From Methanolobus mangrovi (GTDB lineage Archaea > Halobacteriota > Methanosarcinia > Methanosarcinales > Methanosarcinaceae): DNA of 64,000 nt. Under the pieces are notes generated by a model, which worked only from the letters and a program-made list of their open reading frames with translations, did no database searches and was not told the DNA's origin. The DNA is taken from positions 2,399,934-2,463,933 of the forward strand of contig NZ_CP133594.1 of NCBI RefSeq assembly GCF_031312535.1. The letters are read 5' to 3'. Shown piece after piece: positions 15,794 to 23,635 of this stretch. A program made the translations under genes and the position numbers. Numbering within the stretch: the first letter of the stretch is position 1; the number at the start of each line of letters is the position of its first letter.

Positions 15794-16554
15794 CTGAAAT
15801 ATTGAATCTTACTATAATTGGCGGTGTCAACAAGGACGGCGTTGATGAACCTATAAGGTCAGTTGAAATATCTCGTGGCGAGATCGTGGGTATTGTCGGT
15901 CCCACAGGCTCTGGAAAGAGTACGCTTATCGATGACATAGAGCAGCTTGCACAGGGTGACACTCCGACAGGCAGGACACTTCTTATCAATGGTGAAAAAC
16001 CAGATGCGGATATACGTGTGGATCCTCGTCAGAAACTCGTGGCCCAGTTATCCCAGAACATGCATTTCCTTGCTGACATGACGGTTGAGGAATTCCTGGA
16101 GATGCACGCACGCAGCAGGGGAAAGGACACAAGCCTTGTTGCAAGGGTTATAGAGCTTGCAAACACCCTTACAGGTGAACCTATTGCCGCGCATCACCAT
16201 CTTACAGCTCTTAGCGGTGGTCAGTCCAGATCGCTCATGACCGCGGACATCGCAGTGATAAGTGATTCTCCTGTGGTGCTTATTGATGAAGTAGAGAACG
16301 CAGGGATAAAAAAACAGGAAGCTCTCCAGTTACTTGCAGGCGAAGGTAAGATCGTTGTAGTGGTCACACATGACCCGGTACTTGCTCTGATGTCTTCCCG
16401 TAGGATAGTCATCAGGAACGGTGGCATGGTGGATATTATTACCACAAGCCAGCAGGAGCAGGATGTCTGTGGAAGGATCACCGAGGTAGATAACTGGCTC
16501 ATGTCTCTCAGGGATACCATCCGGCGCGGCGATATTGTTGAGGGCATTGCATGA
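15790..16554 (+). CDS. ABC-type ATPase of the coenzyme M operon
   Basis: The 254-aa single ATPase domain has Walker A GPTGSGKST near residue 37, an LSGGQSRSL signature, Walker B VVLIDEVENAG and the switch His in VVTHDP. There is no membrane partner in the operon, so it is unlikely to be a transporter subunit. More likely it is a soluble ABC ATPase that drives assembly, metal or sulfur delivery, or activation of a metalloenzyme. The gene overlaps cysteate synthase upstream and the GTPase-like gene downstream by 4 nt each, so it is translationally tied to coenzyme M synthesis. The exact role is unknown to me. Confidence 0.75.
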   Translation: MTEILNLTIIGGVNKDGVDEPIRSVEISRGEIVGIVGPTGSGKSTLIDDIEQLAQGDTPTGRTLLINGEKPDADIRVDPRQKLVAQLSQNMHFLADMTVEEFLEMHARSRGKDTSLVARVIELANTLTGEPIAAHHHLTALSGGQSRSLMTADIAVISDSPVVLIDEVENAGIKKQEALQLLAGEGKIVVVVTHDPVLALMSSRRIVIRNGGMVDIITTSQQEQDVCGRITEVDNWLMSLRDTIRRGDIVEGIA

Positions 16555-17249
16555 AACTGGTAGTAGTTGCCGGCACGCCGGGTTCCGGGAAGACATCAGT
16601 TCTGCTTCACACGATAAAAGCTCTCATAAGACATGGTAAAAATCCAGCTGTTGTCAAAGTAGATTGTCTCTGGACAGATGATGACCAGCGTTTCAAGAAA
16701 CTGGATATTCCGGTTCATGTGGGTCTTGCCAAGGACATGTGTCCTGACCATTTTACCATTTATAACACTGATGAAATGCTCAAATGGGCCGAAGATGAAG
16801 GCGCAGATGTCCTGTTTAGCGAAACAGCCGGACTTTGCCTGCGCTGTGCCCCATACCCCGATGAGTGCCTTGCAGTATGTGTTATTGATGTAACCACAGG
16901 CCCCAACACGCCGTTGAAGGTTGGTCCCCTTCTGACTACTGCTGATGTAGTTGTCACGACAAAAGGTGACCTTGTATCCCAGGCAGAACGTGAGGTTTTC
17001 AGGGAACGTGTGCTTGAGGTGAATCCCGGGTGTAAGATCGTGGAGGCCAATGGTCTCACGGGAAAAGGTGCATTCGAACTTGCAGAAACGGTACGTTTGG
17101 GCCCGGATGTTTGCGATAACATGGTTCTGCGCTATAACCCTCCTCTTGCCATATGTTCCCTGTGTACCGGGGAAACCCGTGTTGCAAGGAAACACCACAT
17201 GGGTGTTTTGAGGCGCCTTGACGGATTTATGGAATACAAGGGAGAATAA
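16551..17249 (+). CDS. HypB/CobW-like P-loop GTPase with Cys motifs
   Basis: The 232-aa protein begins with Walker A (VVAGTPGSGKTSVL). It later has FSETAGLCLRCAPYPDEC, a Cys-rich stretch in the switch II region, and TTKGDLVSQ, which stands for the NKxD guanine-recognition motif. A further CSLCTGETRVARK is near the C-terminus. The layout recalls metallochaperone GTPases (HypB, CobW/COG0523), which insert metals into enzymes. With the ABC ATPase upstream and the Fe-S protein downstream (3-nt gap) it makes a compact three-gene module. Function in metallocentre assembly is inference. Confidence 0.7.
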   Translation: MKLVVVAGTPGSGKTSVLLHTIKALIRHGKNPAVVKVDCLWTDDDQRFKKLDIPVHVGLAKDMCPDHFTIYNTDEMLKWAEDEGADVLFSETAGLCLRCAPYPDECLAVCVIDVTTGPNTPLKVGPLLTTADVVVTTKGDLVSQAEREVFRERVLEVNPGCKIVEANGLTGKGAFELAETVRLGPDVCDNMVLRYNPPLAICSLCTGETRVARKHHMGVLRRLDGFMEYKGE

Positions 17250-17252
17250 CTT

Positions 17253-17888
17253 ATGAGCGAGATAGAAAAACTGCTTCCGGGTTATAATTGCGGAAGCTGT
17301 GGATATCGCCAGTGCAGGGATTTTGCCGCTGAACTCAAAAACTCGGATGATCTGCAAAAATGTCCTTTCCTTTCCCGCGACAATTTCCAGGACAATGTGA
17401 AAAAGATATTGACTCTCCTGGGTGAAGATGTTCACAAAGATGAAAAGATAATTGGAATAATTGATGCTCTTGAAGCAGACTTCACGCTTGCTCCTCTTAA
17501 AGATGAATGCTCATGCAGGGAAGATATCCATCCCTTTGACGGCTCAGTGGAAGTAGAAATAGGTGACATCCTGCGCTACAGGCCACTTGGATGCCCTGTA
17601 ACTCATTTTGCGAAAGTCATCGACATGATTCCGGGTGCCATCTACACGGTCCATCTTGTAGGGCCACTACACAGGCTTGGAAATGACGATTTCAAATTCA
17701 AGGATGTAGGTCTCTGTATGATACTTGCTTTTGATGGCAAGATTGCAAAAGGTAAGATCCCGAAAGTTGGGCAGACTGTGAAGTTCGTTCCTGAATACTG
17801 CATGATGCAGAAGGTCCACTCCGGCATGGTCGTGGGTGTGGAAGGCAGGAACGTTCGTATCGAGGCAATAGACCTCAAAGTATGGTGA
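17253..17888 (+). CDS. Fe-S protein with N-terminal 4Fe-4S domain
   Basis: The 211-aa protein opens with a Fes-type 4Fe-4S domain: GYNCGSCGYRQCRDFA followed by KCPFLSR, giving C-x2-C-x4-C and a fourth Cys about 17 residues on. The remaining part has more cysteines (ECSCRED, LGCPVTHF, GLCMIL, EYCMMQK) in a beta-rich domain that I do not recognise. Such domains occur in corrinoid/CO-dehydrogenase systems and reductive activases. Here it probably transfers electrons or holds a cluster for its neighbours. The ATG start follows GGGAGAATAACTT. It is 4 nt upstream of comD. Confidence 0.72.
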   Translation: MSEIEKLLPGYNCGSCGYRQCRDFAAELKNSDDLQKCPFLSRDNFQDNVKKILTLLGEDVHKDEKIIGIIDALEADFTLAPLKDECSCREDIHPFDGSVEVEIGDILRYRPLGCPVTHFAKVIDMIPGAIYTVHLVGPLHRLGNDDFKFKDVGLCMILAFDGKIAKGKIPKVGQTVKFVPEYCMMQKVHSGMVVGVEGRNVRIEAIDLKVW

Positions 17889-17892
17889 TAAC

Positions 17893-18420
17893 ATGACACA
17901 ATCTTTATCAGTTGCTCCTACTCCTTCTGAATCCACATTCAAAGGAATCAAGGATGCTGGAATTGATTTTATTGTCAGCGTGCCCTGTGCCAATCTCAAG
18001 GAACTTATTCCTATGGTGGATGAAGCTCATGATATCATTCATCTGCCTGTGACCCGCGAGGAGGAAGGCGTGGGCGTATGTGCAGGTGCTTATATGGGCG
18101 GAAAAAAGCCAGCAATGCTTATGCAGAACTCGGGTCTTGGTAATTCTATCAATGCTCTTGCTTCACTCAACATGCTCTATGGCATCCCACTTTTGATGAT
18201 AATGAGCCACAGGGGTGTTGAAGGTGAACCAATAGTTGCCCAGGTACCAATGGGTGAGCTAACTCCCAAACTGCTTGAGACAATGGATATTCCCTATTTC
18301 CTGCCGGAGAAAGGGGTCGACCCGGCAGATATTATTGTGAAGGCATGGAATGTGGCATCTGAACAGAAAAAACCTGTAGCTGTACTTTTGCCCATACCTT
18401 TCTGGAGGCGTCAGGCATGA
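17893..18420 (+). CDS. comD: Sulfopyruvate decarboxylase, alpha subunit
   Basis: The 175-aa protein is the PYR domain half of a thiamine-diphosphate decarboxylase. It shows VSVPCANLKELI, PVTREEEGVGVCAGAYMGGK with the catalytic Glu that activates the cofactor, and MQNSGLGNSINALASL. ComD pairs with ComE to turn sulfopyruvate into sulfoacetaldehyde, the penultimate intermediate of coenzyme M. In Methanosarcina the two halves are fused in one chain; here they are separate genes overlapping by 4 nt. Position after cysteate synthase and the triad confirms the pathway. Confidence 0.92.
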   Translation: MTQSLSVAPTPSESTFKGIKDAGIDFIVSVPCANLKELIPMVDEAHDIIHLPVTREEEGVGVCAGAYMGGKKPAMLMQNSGLGNSINALASLNMLYGIPLLMIMSHRGVEGEPIVAQVPMGELTPKLLETMDIPYFLPEKGVDPADIIVKAWNVASEQKKPVAVLLPIPFWRRQA

Positions 18421-18980
18421 AGCGTATAGATGCCATAAACGAGATCGCTGCAAAGGCAAAGGAAAGTGGGGCGTTGCTAATCGGTAACATCGGTATTCCA
18501 TGTAAAGAGATACATCATGTTTGTGATGTTCCTACAAATTTCTACATGCTGGGTTCCATGGGACTTGCATCTTCCATAGGTCTTGGTCTTGCATTATCCC
18601 GGCCGGATAAAAAGGTCATTACGATAGAAGGAGACGGCTCCATATTGATGAACATGGGAACTCTTGCAACAATAGCGTCGCAGGAGCCGGATAACTACCT
18701 TCTGGTCATTGTTGACAACGGTGCTTATGGTTCAACCGGCAACCAGCCAACAGCCACATCAAAGAACACAGACCTTGCAGCGGTTGCAAAAGGCGCTGGA
18801 AACAAGAATGTTTACGTGGTAGCTAATCCCGAGGACCTGAGGGAAACCCTTAGATCCACGGATAAAGGAATAATTGTAGTAAAAGCGGAACCGGGCAATA
18901 CTGAAGCTCCGGTTATCGAGATGACTCCTGAAGTTATCCTGAAAAGGTTTATGGATATATCTTCTCAACCATCTCGTTGA
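18417..18980 (+). CDS. comE: Sulfopyruvate decarboxylase, beta subunit
   Basis: The 187-aa protein is the PP domain that binds thiamine diphosphate. The motif runs from IEGDGSILMNMG to VIVDNGAYGSTGN (GDG ... N), near residues 75-110. Together with ComD it makes the active site at the subunit interface. The start overlaps comD (ATGA), giving stoichiometric translation. The 3' end overlaps the convergent COG1900 gene by 32 nt (18949-18980), so the two transcripts are antisense at their ends. Confidence 0.92.
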   Translation: MKRIDAINEIAAKAKESGALLIGNIGIPCKEIHHVCDVPTNFYMLGSMGLASSIGLGLALSRPDKKVITIEGDGSILMNMGTLATIASQEPDNYLLVIVDNGAYGSTGNQPTATSKNTDLAAVAKGAGNKNVYVVANPEDLRETLRSTDKGIIVVKAEPGNTEAPVIEMTPEVILKRFMDISSQPSR

Positions 18981-20232
18981 TTTTGAACTCGCCATCTATT
19001 ATTTTCTTTTTTAATTTCTCAGCCAGTTCTTCTGATCTTTTGCGGTCAGATTGTCTGAGTACGATTGGGATCTTTAACTGCTTTGCATCCTTCTCAAAGT
19101 GAAGGGTTCCGAGTTTTGCAGTGAACACTTCTCCCGGACAGACAGTGGAGCAGAGTCCGCAATTGAAACATAAGTACCTGTCAAGTATCATTCTGTCATT
19201 CTGGAGGTATATTGCTTCCATTGGACAATCTCTGATGGGTTTGCATACCTCACAATTGAGACACACTTCGGGATTGAACATAACTGTGGGGTCTGTATTC
19301 TTCCATGCATCGGCATATGTGCTGCTGCCTATCATGACCCTTTTATCGACATCATTCACAACCATGGGGATGTCTTTGTCTGTTTTCAGGACCGCATCAA
19401 GCACTGACTGACTTGTGACAGGTATTGCAATTGCCCATGAGGCGATGCACTCAGGTCCGGCAGATGTCTTGAAACCTCCCATGAGTGCCGGGTCCATGCC
19501 ATGCATGTCTGCAACTCCGGTAAGGTTCGGTTTCCCGGGACTGCTGCGTGTTCCTTCTCCGATGACAAACCCTTCGGCACCATTCATAAGCATACGTGTT
19601 CCAATGCCTATTGTCTCCATTTTTGGGTCATTCTGGACTGGATTTATCTCTCCACATCCGGAAAGTGTTGCACCGTTCATGCTGGGGCTGAACTGTGTAG
19701 CATGGAATATTGTATTGACAGGTTCGGTTGAGCAGTTGACAAAAGCTGCGTAGTTCTTGAAGGCATGGCGGGTTGCATAGAGTTTTGCATAGGGCATGTC
19801 TTCCAGTTTGATCTCACTTTTGAAGGATACATTCTCATCAGTGACAACAGAAACCTCTATGTTCTTTCCTTCAACCAGTTCCCTGAACAGGTGGCCGGCA
19901 CCATAATTGTGTTCCAGGGTCGAGTGCGCTGTTCCGAATACTATCAGGTCAAGTACTCCAAGGCTTTCATTGGGGCATGGTCCCACATGTGCAGGAACTC
20001 CATTCAGGAGGACCTTTGAAGCTCTCTTGAAACAGAGGGGGGAATTTACAGGAAATGACAGGAGGGCATAAGTTCCACTCATTATTGCCCTTGTTGCGGT
20101 TGTGACAACATCGACATCCATTGTGGTAATGCTCTCTCCCCTGTCTACAAGTTCGGATACTTCCTGTGCTGTCATTACAACAGCTTCTTTTTTCTCTAGT
20201 TTTTCCCTGATATCGGCAATGGAACGGTCCAA
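18949..20232 (-). CDS. COG1900 Fe-S protein, methanogenesis marker 16 type
   Basis: The 427-aa protein has a DUF39/COG1900 domain (residues about 1-320) with conserved cysteines in HVGPCPNESLG and SGCGEINPVQND. A C-terminal two-cluster ferredoxin domain follows: CLNCEVCKPIRDCP and CFNCGLCSTVCPG. Related COG1900 proteins make homocysteine by reductive thiolation of aspartate semialdehyde. The methanogen-specific marker-16 branch has been proposed for the matching last step of coenzyme M synthesis (sulfoacetaldehyde to coenzyme M). Its place opposite comE supports that proposal. Start is TTG at 20232 behind AGAGGG. The enzymatic role here is inference. Confidence 0.82.
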   Translation of the reverse strand: MDRSIADIREKLEKKEAVVMTAQEVSELVDRGESITTMDVDVVTTATRAIMSGTYALLSFPVNSPLCFKRASKVLLNGVPAHVGPCPNESLGVLDLIVFGTAHSTLEHNYGAGHLFRELVEGKNIEVSVVTDENVSFKSEIKLEDMPYAKLYATRHAFKNYAAFVNCSTEPVNTIFHATQFSPSMNGATLSGCGEINPVQNDPKMETIGIGTRMLMNGAEGFVIGEGTRSSPGKPNLTGVADMHGMDPALMGGFKTSAGPECIASWAIAIPVTSQSVLDAVLKTDKDIPMVVNDVDKRVMIGSSTYADAWKNTDPTVMFNPEVCLNCEVCKPIRDCPMEAIYLQNDRMILDRYLCFNCGLCSTVCPGEVFTAKLGTLHFEKDAKQLKIPIVLRQSDRKRSEELAEKLKKKIIDGEFKINEMVEKIYP

Positions 20233-20286
20233 AAATATCCCTCTTAATTAGTTGAATATGAATATAAATCAAAAATAAAAAAAGAT

Positions 20287-20302
20287 TGCAGCATTTGCTG
20301 CA
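20287..20302 (-). terminator. Terminator of the 20304-21437 gene
   Basis: TGCAGCA-TT-TGCTGCA is a perfect 7-bp hairpin immediately after the stop of the minus-strand gene. In that direction it is followed by a long T-rich tract (20286 down to about 20265). Confidence 0.6.
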
Positions 20303-20303
20303 T

Positions 20304-21437
20304 TCAGTCTACACCAAGTATGCTTGCCAGTTCAAGACCTTCGCTTCCAAGTTCAGCGAGCTGGTCAAAGGCTTCTTCCTTGGTGATATATTTCTCAGTA
20401 CGGGTGCCATCGGATGATTCGACCTTGATGGTTATCTCGTTCTTGACATATCCTTTGTCGAGTGATTCCCTTACAATATCCCCATATTGTTCGGCAATGA
20501 GCTTGAGGCAGTCAAATACCTCGTTATTGCGCACGGCATCATTTCCATCAAGCAATATCTGCGTAAGTTTCTGGTATTTGATGAACATTTCCATATACTT
20601 TTTCAGATCATCTACAAGGCCTGCAACGTTGTCCACCTGGACTGATTTGAGGAGTGTTTCATCAGAAGTTACATCAAACTCTCCGTGATATATCTGGTAT
20701 GTGTCATTGTCAGAAGTTATCTTGAATTTCTGGTCACCTTTCTTGTTCTCAAAGCTTACGTCAACGTGCTTGTTGCCATCATAGTTCATGGAAGCGATGG
20801 TGTATTCTGACACATCTATCATTTTAACCTTGTTCTCTTTAGAGAATATACCGGCTTTTGTCCATGTTGGGAGGGACAAATTCCCGTAAACCTCTCTGAT
20901 AGTGAGTATCTCATGAGCATAGGTCAGGTCACAGGTGTATTCCATCCCGGAAAAAGATGCTTTGAGCACTCCTTTTAATGCACCTTCTGTCATGGAAACC
21001 GAATATGCCTTGTTTGCACCATAAATGCCTGATTCAAAAAGAGGATTAAGGTTGTTAAGCAGGTCCATTTCAATCTTGTATATTCCACTTTCAGACTGGC
21101 GCTTTATCTGCTCCAGTTTCTGGTTAAGTTCCTTGAGTCCGCGGTTGCCGGTTTCAATACAGGCATCGATGACAGCATTGCGACATTCAAGTATTTCCTT
21201 GTCTTCCGCACCTTTTGCACGTTCATCTACATATTGCTGTATATCCTTGCTGAAGCTATCGATCTCCTTGATCCTTGCTTCAAGGGATGATATTTCGCTG
21301 GATTCTTCCTCGCTAAGCTCAATAGCGGAATTCTCAAGTGGAAGGACCTTCTTCGCCATTTCTATGAAATTGTTAAGGTCCTGAATAAAATCTCTTTGTA
21401 AAGGTAATTCTGTTGAGTCCTGAAATGTATATTTCAT
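20304..21437 (-). CDS. Hypothetical coiled-coil and beta-domain protein
   Basis: The 377-aa soluble protein has three parts. Residues 1-140 are helical and predicted coiled coil, rich in Glu/Lys/Gln. Residues 145-260 are beta-rich (ALKGVLKASFSGMEYTCDL, then GNKHVDVSFENKKGDQKF). Residues 270-377 are helical again. No enzymatic motif or known family is recognised. The ATG start is preceded by AAAAAGGGGA. It is monocistronic with its own terminator and lies between the marker-16 gene and tyrS on the same strand. Confidence 0.6.
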   Translation of the reverse strand: MKYTFQDSTELPLQRDFIQDLNNFIEMAKKVLPLENSAIELSEEESSEISSLEARIKEIDSFSKDIQQYVDERAKGAEDKEILECRNAVIDACIETGNRGLKELNQKLEQIKRQSESGIYKIEMDLLNNLNPLFESGIYGANKAYSVSMTEGALKGVLKASFSGMEYTCDLTYAHEILTIREVYGNLSLPTWTKAGIFSKENKVKMIDVSEYTIASMNYDGNKHVDVSFENKKGDQKFKITSDNDTYQIYHGEFDVTSDETLLKSVQVDNVAGLVDDLKKYMEMFIKYQKLTQILLDGNDAVRNNEVFDCLKLIAEQYGDIVRESLDKGYVKNEITIKVESSDGTRTEKYITKEEAFDQLAELGSEGLELASILGVD

Positions 21438-21517
21438 CCAAATCCCCTTTTTACTTTTTTAATGTTATATTCTTGCGGACCTCATATATAAATTGCTATA
21501 TAAAGATATAATATCTT

Positions 21518-22468
21518 TTAGATTACACTTCTGACAACTTCAAGTATCATGTTCATATACTTTGCAGCACCGTTCTTCAGGTCCATGGGGTGAAGTTGTC
21601 CTGATGCAAATGCCTGTTCAAGTTCTTCGTATCCTTTACAGACAAGGTTACCGCCGAACTTCTCAGGTCTCTCAAAAACGATCTCTTCATATCTGGGGCA
21701 GATATGGTATCTGAACAGTTCCATTATGGGGTTGTCATTTACTTCCTCTGCCGGGCAGAATGCTTTCTTCATCTTTTTCTTAATGTCTTCTTCGGAATCA
21801 TCAACAGATATGAAATTGTTATTTGATGATGACATCTTTTCGCCGTCAAGTCCAAGAAGAATTGGTGTATGGATGCACAGGGGTGCCTTAAATCCAAGTG
21901 CTGGGAGTCCTTCCCTTGCAAGCATGTGTATCTTTCTCTGGTCAATACCGCCAACTGCGATATCAACGCCAAGCATTGCGATATCTATTGCCTGCATAAT
22001 GGGGTAGACCATCTGGGATACCGACGGGTCATCCATTTTACGTCCTACTTCATCCATACTCCGTGTTGCCCTGTTCAGGGTCGTGATACGTGTCAGTTTG
22101 AGGACGTTGAGTATGTACTCCTGATCAAGCTGGTAATCTGAGCCATATACGAAATTCGTGTTCTCTTCGTCAAGTCCCAGGGCAATGAAACATCTTTTAT
22201 TATAATCAGCAACCTCACGAACCTCTTCAAGTGTTCCTTTCTTGTTGAGGTAGGCGTGCACATCCGCAAGGAGTACCGTAATCTTAAAACCCGCATTCTG
22301 AAGATCAAGGAGCTTATTGACTGTAAGTACGTGTCCCATATGGATCTTACCACTTGGCTCATATCCTACATAGGCAGTGGGGTGTTCTTTTGTTTCCAGA
22401 AGGTTTTTCAGTTCGTCCTCTGTTACTATTTCCTGCACATTTCTTTTAATAAGCTCAAGTTTATCCAT
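21518..22468 (-). CDS. tyrS: Tyrosyl-tRNA synthetase
   Basis: The 316-aa protein is the short archaeal class I synthetase without the bacterial S4 domain. The HIGH-type motif reads KIHMGHVLTVNKL near residue 41, and KMSSS is complete in GEKMSSSNNNFISVDD near residue 215. Tyr-binding features include YVGYEPSG and QAIDIAMLGVDIAVGGIDQRK. It charges tRNA-Tyr in the cytosol. Start ATG has AAGGTG upstream. A single-gene unit is likely. Confidence 0.95.
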   Translation of the reverse strand: MDKLELIKRNVQEIVTEDELKNLLETKEHPTAYVGYEPSGKIHMGHVLTVNKLLDLQNAGFKITVLLADVHAYLNKKGTLEEVREVADYNKRCFIALGLDEENTNFVYGSDYQLDQEYILNVLKLTRITTLNRATRSMDEVGRKMDDPSVSQMVYPIMQAIDIAMLGVDIAVGGIDQRKIHMLAREGLPALGFKAPLCIHTPILLGLDGEKMSSSNNNFISVDDSEEDIKKKMKKAFCPAEEVNDNPIMELFRYHICPRYEEIVFERPEKFGGNLVCKGYEELEQAFASGQLHPMDLKNGAAKYMNMILEVVRSVI

Positions 22469-22530
22469 AGGTTCACCTTATAAATCGTGGTTTGTATAAA
22501 CACATCCCTCTTTAAATGCTTTTTCTTGCG

Positions 22531-23271
22531 TTATTCACTCACGTGTGGGGTAAGGATCTTTTGAATAAATGCTTCCCCTTCTTCGGAGCTGAACAACGGA
22601 ATATTCCGGTCAATGAACACTTTTGTCCGGGTACTTGTTGTTTTCACAGTTAGGTGAGGGTTAAAACCTTCTATTTCTATCTCTTTTCTAAGTACCATTA
22701 TCCCACGCCTTTGCCATGCGGGGACTTTTGATATATTGATCCCTCTCTCAAAAAGGAGTTCATGCATGTCTGGGGACTTTTTCTTTTTCAGGTGCATGGC
22801 GGCTTCTTTTTCCTCCATTCCTTCGGATAGGAGGGTATAGTATGCGTATGAGTTGATGCAATTGCGCCATGCTTCATCCTGCCTCCAGACGAGGTATTCT
22901 TGAATATCCTCTTCGTGAAGGGGAATTACTCTCGCATCAAAAGATATTGGCTCCTCTGGCTTGAGGAACATTGTAAAAGCACTGCTGATGAAAGAAGGCA
23001 CTATGGAATCAATTTTCTCTATCCTGCTTTCAAAAGCATTATCCCTGAACAGAAAACTGATCTCATCCGAGAATGTATAAGCAAAAACAGGGCTCAATCC
23101 GCTCTTTTTAAAAAAGCATTCTATCGAATCAACAATAGCAGATGTGAACCTTTTATCATAGGGTTTTTCAAATCCCATGCGTGATAGCGCATTCTTGAAA
23201 TTCCTTCCATCAATGCGCACGATTACAGGCGGTACACAACGCAGATCTGAATAGATCTCTCGCCTTTTCAT
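22531..23271 (-). CDS. tRNA-His guanylyltransferase family (Thg1-like) protein
   Basis: The 246-aa protein matches Thg1: VIVRIDGRNFKNAL near residue 18 with the metal-binding Asp, then FAYTFSDEISFLF near residue 64 (second metal Asp/Glu), and the catalytic-domain motif RQDEAWRNCINSYAYYTL near residue 130. Thg1 adds G-1 to tRNA-His or, in the archaeal Thg1-like branch, repairs 5' ends of tRNAs by reverse polymerisation. The Methanosarcina acetivorans gene is known for an in-frame amber (pyrrolysine) codon; here the frame is open throughout and ends with TAA. It follows the PRC-barrel gene by 3 nt. Confidence 0.9.
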   Translation of the reverse strand: MKRREIYSDLRCVPPVIVRIDGRNFKNALSRMGFEKPYDKRFTSAIVDSIECFFKKSGLSPVFAYTFSDEISFLFRDNAFESRIEKIDSIVPSFISSAFTMFLKPEEPISFDARVIPLHEEDIQEYLVWRQDEAWRNCINSYAYYTLLSEGMEEKEAAMHLKKKKSPDMHELLFERGINISKVPAWQRRGIMVLRKEIEIEGFNPHLTVKTTSTRTKVFIDRNIPLFSSEEGEAFIQKILTPHVSE

Positions 23272-23274
23272 GGA

Positions 23275-23544
23275 TCAGTCTTCTACTTTCTCTTTTTTAG
23301 GCTTCTTGAATTTGTTAACAACATTTCTGATAAGTACTATATCTCCTGAAGTAATGACCCATCTGTAAGGAATAATAATTCCTTTAGAAGTAACATCAAA
23401 AACATCTCTATTGATGTCGGAGATTGCCAGTCCTCGGACTTTCCTTTCGTCAACATCTAACACAAGGTCAGCTACTTTCCCTATGTACGTACCTGTGTCA
23501 GTATAAACGTTTAATCCGAAAAGTGAAGTTATGTCTGCACGCAT
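23275..23544 (-). CDS. PRC-barrel domain protein
   Basis: The 89-aa protein is a single PRC-barrel: LFGLNVYTDTGTYIGKVADL, then VRGLAISDIN and IIIPYRWVITSGDIVLI. The C-terminal tail is lysine-rich. Related domains occur in RimM, where they help 16S rRNA maturation, and in photosynthetic reaction centre H subunit. Small archaeal stand-alone PRC proteins are common in methanogens and lack a proven role. It is the first gene of a two-gene operon with thg1, which hints at an RNA-related job; that is inference. Confidence 0.82.
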   Translation of the reverse strand: MRADITSLFGLNVYTDTGTYIGKVADLVLDVDERKVRGLAISDINRDVFDVTSKGIIIPYRWVITSGDIVLIRNVVNKFKKPKKEKVED

Positions 23545-23635
23545 GATATCCCTACCCTCTTTTATTTTACTTATATATGAATATTTGTATGTAAGTCGGC
23601 AATTTCGTATGTAAATGACATCTTTAAAGCTTCAC

